Positions 56,154 through 62,682 of a stretch of 64,000 bases of DNA are shown piece by piece. This stretch comes from Streptomyces sp. CMB-StM0423 (lineage in GTDB: Bacteria; Actinomycetota; Actinomycetes; Streptomycetales; Streptomycetaceae), in contig NZ_CP025407.1 of the NCBI RefSeq assembly GCF_002847285.1, positions 2,792,501 to 2,856,500 on the forward strand. Reading direction: 5' to 3'. Each line of letters starts with the position of its first letter. The stretch's first letter is position 1. The notes under the pieces were generated by a model that saw nothing but the letters and a program-made list of their open reading frames with translations, had not been told where the DNA came from and ran no database searches. The position numbers and the translations under genes are program-made.

Positions 56154-58379
56154 CTACTGCATCGCCCAGCCGAACCGCAGGCCGGCCGCGGGCAGTCCGC
56201 CCTTGCCCGGCTCGTAGGACGTCACCGGGGACTTGCCGGGCCAGGCGCGGGCGTTCGCCCACGGCAGCGCGTGCGCCGCGCCGTGCGGCGAGGGCCCGTA
56301 GGGCATGCCGACGTACAGGTGCCGCCCGGTGGCGTGGAGGCTGCTGCCCACCTGCTGGCCGGCGCCCAGGCTGCCGGGCAGCCCGGAGGTGTTGCCCGGC
56401 TGGATCCACCCGTCTGACGCGCCCGGTGCCGTCTCGGTGAGGGCGAAGGTCTGGACCGCGCCGGCGTCCACGATCCCGGAGAGGTCCTCGCCCGGGCTGC
56501 CGACGGCCAATTCCAGGGTGAAGGCGTCGCTCACCGCCCTCGGCGCGAGGTTGGCCGCGGCCAGCTCCGCCCCGAAGCGGTCGCCGTTCTCGGGCCCGCC
56601 GGCGACGTCTTCGTAGCCCTGCACGATCGCGGTGTGCTGGCTGGTGACGCCCGCCGCGGTGACCCGGAGGCTGGCGACCCAGCCGGCGTCCGCGACGCGC
56701 GCGCCGTTGACGGTCGTGTCCTCGCCAGGGGAGCCGACGGAGAACATCGAGTCGGTGGCCGCGGCGGAGCCGGCCGGCCGGTAGGCCACTCCCGCGACGG
56801 CCTCGGCGAACCGGTCGCCGGGCTCCGCGCCGCCGCTGACGTAGTCGAGGTCCTGGTTGACCGGGGGCAGCGGGTTCGGCATGCCGTCCGCGTTCACCGT
56901 GTGCTCCAGCAACTGCAGCCCGCCGGCGTCGGCGTAGCTGCCGATGCCCTCGCCGGGCACCCCGATGGCGATGTGCTGGGGGGTCGCCGCGAGCGAGGCG
57001 CCGAAGTCGTCGCCCGCCTCCGCGCCGCCGGCGACGCCGGGCTGGTTCTGGTTGACCGCCTTGCTGACGGCGCCCCGCACGTAGTACGCGGCGCCGGCGT
57101 CGACGGCCGTGGTGCCGCCGGACTCGATGTCCTCGCCGGGGACGCCGATCACCAGGTACGGCTCGCCGGCCGTGGTGTGCCCGGCCGCCAGCGCGGACCC
57201 CATCCGGTCGCCGGCCTCCGACACGGTCACGGCGAAGTCGCCGGAGCCGGCGCCCTGCACGTAGTCGAACGACGCCTTCCCCGTCGTCAGGCCGCCCGGG
57301 GCGCCGTACAGGACGCTGACCGTCCCGGCGTCCGCGACGGTGCCGACGTCCTCGTACGGAGTGCCGACGACCAGATCGGTGCAGCCGTCCTCGTTCTGGT
57401 CGTAGGTGGCGAGCGCGTGGCCGAACCGGTCGTTCGGCTCGGAGCTGTCCGGCACGGCCGCCATGTCCTGGGTGATCTCGGCGGCCGCCCTCCCGCCGCC
57501 GTAGGCGACGCGGACGAGGCCGGCCTTGGCGTCGCCGCCCACCGCCGCCTCGGGGTCGGCGATGGCGACGTCCTCTGTGCCGTCGCAGTCGAAGTCGGTG
57601 ATGCGGGGGGCGCCAACCTGGCCGTCGATCCAGGCGCGCAGGTCGTCGACGCGGGTGCCGACGGCGGTGTCCGGGGTGTCGGCCGGTGTTTCCACGCCGT
57701 AGCAGCCGACCTGGTACGAACGGCTGCTCAGGGCGACGAGTTCGGGGCCCGCGGCGGACTGCCGGAGCGCCGGGCCACCGGCGTCGCCCGCGCACACCGC
57801 CGCCCCGTCGCGGCCGGAGACGCCGACGTCGTAGCCTGTGACCGCGTCGACGCCGAAGGTGCCGGCATGGAGCGTCTCCGGCGACCACTCCTGCGCGGTA
57901 CGGCCGTGCCCGGCAATCCGCAGTTCCTCCCCCACCGCGGGCGCCGTGGTGCCGATGTCCACCGTCGCGATGCCCGTGACCGGCCGGGACAGCCGGGCGA
58001 GCACCACGTCGCGGTCGTTGCGCGGCACGAGTTCGACGATCGTGCGCACCTCGCCCCGCTGGTCGGGCAGGTCGGTGCCGCCGATCCTGGCGACCGCGCC
58101 GCGGGCCGGTCTGCCGGCCGGCACGGTCAGGTCCGCCGCCGGGTTCTCGGCGAAGCAACTGGCCGCGGTCAGCAGCCACTCGCGGTCCACGAGGGCGCCG
58201 GAGCAGCCGCGGTGGACGTCGCCGACGGTGATGCGCGCGGTGAATGCGTACGAGGTCTCGGGGGTGCCGGCGACCGCCTGCGCGGGTGTCGCGGTGGTGA
58301 CCAGGGCGACGGCCGACACCGCGGCCACCGCGGCGGCCGCGGCCGGTCTGAGCGGCCGTCTTCTTCCGGACGGGTGCAT
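56154..58379 (-). CDS. Secreted trypsin-fold pseudoprotease with FG-GAP repeats
   Basis: 741 residues from ATG 58379, with GAGGAG 6 nt upstream; the ATG at 58385 lies within that site. A Sec signal ends near 35-38. The S1 domain (38-255) keeps its fold (GCSGALVDREWLLTAASCF, NDRDVVLARL, CAGDAGGPAL), but the catalytic His is Ser74 and the nucleophile is Ala200 (GDAGGP for GDSGGP); Asp124 remains. It should not cut peptides. At least six FG-GAP/integrin-alpha-like repeats follow (DFDCDGTEDVAIADPEAAVG, DLVVGTPYED and so on), forming a calcium-binding propeller. It lies 25 bp after the next small secreted gene, probably one operon. Confidence 0.9.
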   Translation of the reverse strand: MHPSGRRRPLRPAAAAAVAAVSAVALVTTATPAQAVAGTPETSYAFTARITVGDVHRGCSGALVDREWLLTAASCFAENPAADLTVPAGRPARGAVARIGGTDLPDQRGEVRTIVELVPRNDRDVVLARLSRPVTGIATVDIGTTAPAVGEELRIAGHGRTAQEWSPETLHAGTFGVDAVTGYDVGVSGRDGAAVCAGDAGGPALRQSAAGPELVALSSRSYQVGCYGVETPADTPDTAVGTRVDDLRAWIDGQVGAPRITDFDCDGTEDVAIADPEAAVGGDAKAGLVRVAYGGGRAAAEITQDMAAVPDSSEPNDRFGHALATYDQNEDGCTDLVVGTPYEDVGTVADAGTVSVLYGAPGGLTTGKASFDYVQGAGSGDFAVTVSEAGDRMGSALAAGHTTAGEPYLVIGVPGEDIESGGTTAVDAGAAYYVRGAVSKAVNQNQPGVAGGAEAGDDFGASLAATPQHIAIGVPGEGIGSYADAGGLQLLEHTVNADGMPNPLPPVNQDLDYVSGGAEPGDRFAEAVAGVAYRPAGSAAATDSMFSVGSPGEDTTVNGARVADAGWVASLRVTAAGVTSQHTAIVQGYEDVAGGPENGDRFGAELAAANLAPRAVSDAFTLELAVGSPGEDLSGIVDAGAVQTFALTETAPGASDGWIQPGNTSGLPGSLGAGQQVGSSLHATGRHLYVGMPYGPSPHGAAHALPWANARAWPGKSPVTSYEPGKGGLPAAGLRFGWAMQ

Positions 58380-58410
58380 GGTCAACTCCTCGGGTGGTAG
58401 CGGCGGGTCC

Positions 58411-58929
58411 TCAGCGGGCGGTGATCAGCTCGACGAGCATGTGCTCACGCCCCTCGGGGTCCGCGCTCTCCCCCACCGGCGTCCAGGAGTTCTCGGCGAT
58501 GTCGAAGGAGGTCTCCTCACCGTCGACGGTCATGTTGGCCGTTGCCGCGTAGTCGTTGCCCTTGATCGCGTACACCGACGGCAGTTCCAGGCTCAGGTAC
58601 CCCTCGACCCCGGTGACCTGGAAGCAGATCTTCTCGCTGCTGCGCGCCCAGACCTCCAGCAGCCCGGCGGGGCCGCAGTCGGTGAGCGTGATGTGCCCGT
58701 TGCCCCGCTTGAGCAGGATTCCCCGCTCCGCGAGGATCTCGTCCGCCCCCGGATAGGCGAAGTCCTCGACGGCGTACGCCGGTTCCCCCAAGGCGGCGGG
58801 GGCGGCCGGCGGCGCGTCGGCGGATCCGCCGGTCCCGCTCGCGCCGACGGCCAGGACGACCGGTACGGCGACGGCTGCCGCCACAACGGCGGCCAGCCGC
58901 CGTAAACCTGGTCTGATGCGTGATCTCAT
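58411..58929 (-). CDS. Small secreted protein heading the pseudoprotease operon
   Basis: 172 residues from ATG 58929, with GAGAGG just upstream. The Sec signal is RRLAAVVAAAVAVPVVLAVG. The mature part (AYAVEDFAYPGADEILAERGILLKRG, TLTDCGPAGLLEVWARSSEKICFQVTG) has two cysteines that could pair. This looks like a small beta-rich domain seen in other streptomycete secreted proteins, but I cannot name it. It is 31 bp ahead of the pseudoprotease start, so the two are most likely co-expressed and may act together. Confidence 0.75.
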   Translation of the reverse strand: MRSRIRPGLRRLAAVVAAAVAVPVVLAVGASGTGGSADAPPAAPAALGEPAYAVEDFAYPGADEILAERGILLKRGNGHITLTDCGPAGLLEVWARSSEKICFQVTGVEGYLSLELPSVYAIKGNDYAATANMTVDGEETSFDIAENSWTPVGESADPEGREHMLVELITAR

Positions 58930-59344
58930 GCGCCTCTCGCTTCCTCTCCGTACGTGGCCTCGGACGTACGCGCGCAGCACCGGCCCGCGGTGTCGCGCGC
59001 GGTGGGGCGTGTGCAGGCGGGAGCGTGGGGGCGGCGGGCTGAGATGGCCGTGGCGCCTCGGGCCCCGGCGCGGTTCGCGCCGCCGCGGGCCGAGCAGCCG
59101 ACTCCCCCCGTCGTAGCCGGGATCCCGTCTCCGGCATTCCAGGCATTGCACCAGCGGGGACGACCGGACGGAAGTGTGTCGGAGCAGTGACGGCGGTCAC
59201 ATATCTTCCAGGGGTTTCCCGGAGCTGGAGGACGGTGTCCGCTGCGCCGACCACCCGCTTGCCGGCACCGGCCCGGTCGGCGGCCCATGCTCCGTGCCTC
59301 CCGGCACCCGAACGGTCCTGCCGGAATGCCCGTCCCGGCCTTTC
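58930..59344. other. Upstream region of the secreted-protein operon
   Basis: About 415 bp without a supported gene. It should hold the operon promoter. I see no strong -35/-10 pair or hairpin. Confidence 0.35.
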
Positions 59345-59741
59345 CGAAGCGGAGGAATTCCTGGTGGCGGTGGCGGCGGTAGTGCTGTGCTAGGACCGAC
59401 CCGGAGGCGATGTCCAGGGCGGCGAACAGGCTGGTCGTGCCGTGCCGGACGTAGTCGTGGGTCATCTTCGCCGGCGTCGCCGGCGCCATGGGCAGCACTG
59501 GTTGGGTGCGGTCCAGGGCCTGGATCTGCGACTTCTCGTCCACCGCGAGGACCAGGGCGTTCTTTGGCGGAGCCATGTAGATCCCCACGACGTCGCGGAC
59601 CTTGGTCACGAACTCCGGATCCGTCGACAGCTTCCAGGTCTCCACGGCGTGGGGCTTGAGACCGAAGGCCCGCCAGATCCGGGAGACCGCCGACTGCGAC
59701 ATGCCGGTTGCTTCGGCCATCGACCGCGTCGACCAGCGCGA
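59345..59741 (-). pseudogene. IS630-family transposase fragment (second type)
   Basis: Minus-strand frame RSMAEATGMSQSAVSRIWRA, TWKLSTDPEFVTKVRDVVG, LVLAVDEKSQIQALDRTQP, KMTHDYVRHGTTSLFAALD and HYRRHRHQEFLRF. It covers the helix-turn-helix to the second acidic block of an IS630 transposase, of a different subgroup from the fragment at 49 kb. The 5' end is cut exactly where repeat copy C begins (59742-59752), and the 3' third is missing. Confidence 0.85.
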
Positions 59742-59752
59742 ACCCCCGTTTC

Positions 59753-60072
59753 GACCTGCAGAAACACCGGAGAGCCGAGCGGGATCCAGCCACGATCCAG
59801 CCACCGGAAACGGCCGGTCCATGCCCCCCGTTTTCGATGGATCCACGGGCCGCTCGAGGCTCCACGCGTGCACCCCTGTGCTCGGCCGCGGGGTTATCTG
59901 GCCGCCGGATGTTCTGCATGATCCGTCCGCACCCCCTCGCCCGACCCCGACCCATCGAGCGGGCTGGGTCGAGCCCCTTGATGCAAGTAAAGAGACTCCA
60001 ATCACGACAAGGGAACAAGGGCACCGAGGAAGCTCCCGGGAATTCCACCAACTCCTGCACAGACCCGGACTT
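59753..60072. repeat. About 320-bp direct repeat, copy C
   Basis: Counterpart of copy B at 51824-52142, same orientation. It begins GACCTGCAGAAACACCGG and ends at GGGAATTCCACCAACTC plus about 20 bases. It truncates the IS630 fragment on its left and is followed at once by small membrane ORFs. Confidence 0.8.
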
Positions 60073-60076
60073 TGCG

Positions 60077-60289
60077 TCAGTCCTGCGCATCAGGAGGCCT
60101 ACCAAATGCCAACACGAAGAGTATTCCGCCAACCACAACCGAAACAGGCCATTGCAGACGAGGGGAGGTTCCCGAGAGAGCGATAAACATGGAAACGAAG
60201 GCAACTACTGCAACAACCCACCTAAGCGGCACCGGGAACTGCAGGTAGCTGTCGATTCGCTCGCCAAACCAGTCCCAGAAACGCCTCAC
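60077..60289 (-). CDS. Small two-helix membrane protein
   Basis: 70 residues from GTG 60289; GGAGAGG lies 8 nt upstream. An amphipathic start (VRRFWDWFGERIDSYLQ) is followed by two hydrophobic helices (LRWVVAVVAFVSMFIAL and LQWPVSVVVGGILFVLAFG). The start overlaps the stop of a shorter upstream ORF (TAGTG), which suggests coupling. G+C is low for the window. Size and shape would fit a type-I-like toxin, a holin or a stress peptide, but this is only a guess. Confidence 0.6.
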   Translation of the reverse strand: MRRFWDWFGERIDSYLQFPVPLRWVVAVVAFVSMFIALSGTSPRLQWPVSVVVGGILFVLAFGRPPDAQD

Positions 60290-60414
60290 TACTTGTACCT
60301 CTCCACGAGCTTGATGACCTCGAGTTCGAGACACCTCACCGCCTTGGCCGAGATGAACAGCATTGACCTGCAGACAGAGGTAGAGAAAAAGATCTCCAAG
60401 AACCAGGCGCGCAC
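60289..60414 (-). CDS. Short ORF overlapping the small membrane protein gene
   Basis: 41 residues if started at GTG 60414 (VRAWFLEIFFSTSVCRSML and on to ELEVIKLVERYK), or 24 from ATG 60363. Its stop TAG shares bases with the next GTG. The ribosome site for either start is poor. It is called because the overlap looks deliberate; it may be spurious. Confidence 0.3.
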   Translation of the reverse strand: MRAWFLEIFFSTSVCRSMLFISAKAVRCLELEVIKLVERYK

Positions 60415-60714
60415 CTACGAGCCAAACGAGCACGGAGTGCTCGCCAAGGTACAAGAAAGCAGTTGACGACCCCCAGCCACTGACTACCGCGCGTTTCGGA
60501 GCGGGGGCGCGCCAGAACGCCCTCCTCGCAATACAGGAGCGCACCCTGAAATCCTCCGGACCCGGGGGGACGCCTCCATCAAGTTGCTGGCGCTTTGAGG
60601 TTGATCCCGAGATTGGACACCGGGTTCCATACGGCGAAGAACTGCGTAATTGAGGCGATCAGGTGCTGTTCGGCAGCACACAGACCGTTCATCCAATCGC
60701 TTGGTGATTTCGAG
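60415..60714. other. Low-GC region between divergent small genes
   Basis: 300 bp with no supported gene. A minus-strand frame at 60579-60764 (MNGLCAAEQHLIASITQFFAVW) looks somewhat protein-like but has no start signal. Promoters for both sides should lie here. Confidence 0.35.
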
Positions 60715-61107
60715 ATGACTGGTGATGCCATGTCGGATCTTGGATCCATTACTGAGAGTGTCACAACAGCGCTAGCAGGGCTGCTGGTCAGCGACGCCTA
60801 CACGGCGGTGCGTCCAAGACTGAGCGCGATCTTGAGGCGTTCACGAAGCGCGGAAGGCCCTCAGATCGAGGACCTTGATCGTATACGTGGAGCGGATCCT
60901 GCGACGCTGCGAAGTGCTGTGCACGAATCCATCCGTCGACTTGCGTCTGTCGACGATCAGCTTCTGCGGCAGCTACGGGACACCCTGAGCACGTCAGAGC
61001 CCGACATCCAACTGAACATCCATGACAATCAGTTCCGCGGTCCGACGCAGATCGGCGGCGTTCAAATCGTCCACATGCCGGAGGCGGACCATGAGCCGGA
61101 ACTCTGA
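60715..61107 (+). CDS. Small helical protein with C-terminal amyloid-like motif
   Basis: 130 residues from ATG 60715; ATG 60730 is an alternative, and neither has a clear ribosome site. The N-terminal two thirds are helical (SITESVTTALAGLLVSDAYT, RLSAILRR, DPATLRSAVHESIRRLASVD). The C-terminal segment reads NIHDNQFRGPTQIGGVQIVH. The part NxFxGPTxIGGxQ is repeated at the N-terminus of the next, overlapping gene. Short shared Gly/Asn/Gln motifs at the ends of adjacent proteins are the hallmark of bacterial amyloid signalling sequences (BASS/RHIM-like), and VQIV is also the core of a well-known amyloid hexapeptide. Function by homology is unknown. Confidence 0.7.
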   Translation: MTGDAMSDLGSITESVTTALAGLLVSDAYTAVRPRLSAILRRSRSAEGPQIEDLDRIRGADPATLRSAVHESIRRLASVDDQLLRQLRDTLSTSEPDIQLNIHDNQFRGPTQIGGVQIVHMPEADHEPEL

Positions 61108-61525
61108 CCATGGCCCAGAGATTCACCACAACGTCTTCAGCGGTCCTACCGTAATTGGGGGCACTCAGAATCTTGCCATGGCCACTGCCGAGCCGTGCTC
61201 CGTAAAGCCATCGATTCCCTCGCAAGTCTGGACGGCTGTCACGCTGACGTGGACACTCTGCCCGGGGGTGGCATGGGGGACGCAGTCCGTATCTGGTGGG
61301 AAGCTTCTGCCCGGGCTTAGGGAACTCGTCCACACCATCACGCCTTTCATCGTGATGGCGGGGGTTGCAGCGGCCTGCCTCGATCTAGCCGGCTGCCTCC
61401 TCCACCGACATTCGGCTGTGGCTCAGCGAGTGATCACCCATCCCGTAACCTGGAGGCTGCGGCTGCTCGCAGTAACTATCGGAGGGATTTTCCTTGCCAT
61501 GGTCATATATATGAACGGCCGGTAG
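61091..61525 (+). CDS. Membrane protein with N-terminal amyloid-like motif
   Basis: 144 residues from ATG 61091, which lies 17 bp inside the upstream gene, so the two are co-translated. The N-terminus reads EIHHNVFSGPTVIGGTQN, matching the C-terminal motif of the upstream protein. Then come a weakly hydrophobic stretch (WTAVTLTWTLCPGVAWG), a helix (TITPFIVMAGVAAACLDLAGCLL) and a last helix (LRLLAVTIGGIFLAMVIYM). No enzyme or pore family is recognised. The order motif-then-membrane suggests that templated assembly at the N-terminus could drive a change in the membrane part. Confidence 0.7.
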   Translation: MSRNSDHGPEIHHNVFSGPTVIGGTQNLAMATAEPCSVKPSIPSQVWTAVTLTWTLCPGVAWGTQSVSGGKLLPGLRELVHTITPFIVMAGVAAACLDLAGCLLHRHSAVAQRVITHPVTWRLRLLAVTIGGIFLAMVIYMNGR

Positions 61526-62049
61526 CCGCTCAGGGAGCGCAGCGTCGCTGATCCAGTGGGGCCAGTCCATGTCGTGGCTGGCCGGTGGGCAGGTGAGTCA
61601 GCTCATGTTCTGTGCCCGCTACCGCCCCACCCAGGACTCGACCCCTCGGCAAGCGCTGGGGCCTCAGAGGGGCAAAGTGGACTCGATGGTGATCCGTGCG
61701 CCCGGTGACCATGGCCTATGACCGTTCCCATCTGTGTGGTGCCCTGCCCTGGACACAAACCAGCGACCGGAGGTCTATCGCTTGACCCGGATGGTGGTAG
61801 TGATCACTAGTTGACCCCCGATCTCCGGGTTCCCTGCCTGTTCCCATGTTCTGGGACCCCCGCCCGGGGCTCGAACCTGCGACCAAACGAGCGCACGGGA
61901 CGGCCGGGCGGCCCCGCCCGGCGGCCACGCGGGCTGCGGCACGGCCGTTCGTGCACACCGGATCCCCGGGTGCGCTCACCGAAACGCTCGGCCGATGCCG
62001 GCGTACACGCCGTCGGCGCATGCCCCCTGCGCTGACCCGCCGTTCGGTG
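61526..62049. other. Mosaic non-coding stretch
   Basis: About 520 bp of mixed origin. Short frames (for example minus strand near 61530-61710) have no start signal or known family. At 61855-61885 the minus strand reads like the T-arm side of a tRNA (GGTTCGAGCCCC), but the stem does not pair. Confidence 0.35.
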
Positions 62050-62340
62050 CTCTCCAGCCAAAATCCAGCCAGCGTGCGGAGAACGACAGATGACGACAGG
62101 TGACGAGCCGTCAGGTCATCCAGCCAAGATCCAGCCACCGTACGTGTGCGGGTGTGACCCGAATTCGGGTCGCACCCGGCTGACCTGGCGGTTTGCTGAT
62201 TCGCCAAGTTCGCGCTACCGCGGAGCCTAGACGTTGAAGCGGAACACCGGATGCACAGTTTTAACCTGCGGAAACACCGGAGGGCCGGGACGGATCCAGC
62301 CAGAATCCAGCCACCCGAAACGAGGCGCTATGACCCATGT
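62050..62340. repeat. Copy D of the dispersed repeat family, with a compensated palindrome
   Basis: CTCCAGCCAAAATCCAGCCA (62050-62069) and a similar pair at 62119-62136 lead to a 28-base palindrome (62150-62177, one G-U pair) around GAATTC, then GGTTTGCTGATTCGCC, TTGAAGCGGAACACC, CCTGCGGAAACACCGG and GGATCCAGCCAGAATCCAG. Order and words match 51677-51880. Confidence 0.65.
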
Positions 62341-62402
62341 CTACCCTGAATCTACGGGCCGGCGTCGCACGGGATCGCCTTCCTGGCCTGGCAGGGGAGG
62401 AC

Positions 62403-62466
62403 CTGGCCCGGCGTTCTCATAGTCGCCGATCAGCTCCATCTTCTTGGTGTCCAGACTGACGACCCA
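62403..62466 (-). mobile_element. Short ISAzo13-like transposase fragment
   Basis: On the minus strand: VVSLDTKKMELIGDYENAG. ISAzo13 transposases carry a highly conserved [VI]SVDTKKKELVGxFxNAG motif. Only about 20 codons remain, with no flanking homology in either direction. Confidence 0.6.
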
Positions 62467-62603
62467 GAATACCTAACGTTTCGCATAAGCATATGATTGA
62501 TTGGATTCGGATCCCCTTTAGCCTGACAGACACGACAAGCACGACCTGAGGCAAGAATAACTTCCCCAGGTAAGCACCCCGAGGATTATTTTTGCCGGGG
62601 GTG

Positions 62604-62634
62604 CGTAGCCCCTCCGGAGGCCGGAGGGGCTACG
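62604..62634 (-). terminator. Perfect hairpin after the right-edge gene
   Basis: 14-bp stem (62604-62617 with 62621-62634) and a three-base loop, about 50 bp beyond the stop of the minus-strand gene. T-rich sequence also follows it on the plus strand, so it may work both ways. Confidence 0.7.
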
Positions 62635-62682
62635 TGGCGGTGTCTGCTTGGGGGCTTTTGTTTATTGGGGGTGTTGGGGCGG

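Noticed and set aside
54529..58179. 1216-codon minus-strand frame across the ALF and pseudoprotease genes
   Set aside because: It spans two real genes in a shifted phase and is almost pure Arg/Gly/Pro.
60579..60764. 61-codon minus-strand frame with a protein-like sequence
   Set aside because: No start signal, and it overlaps the 5' end of the amyloid-motif gene; not enough support to call.
61855..61885. Possible tRNA 3' end on the minus strand (GGTTCGAGCCCC)
   Set aside because: The T-stem does not pair around TTCGA and no acceptor or anticodon arm is found; at most an old att-site scrap.
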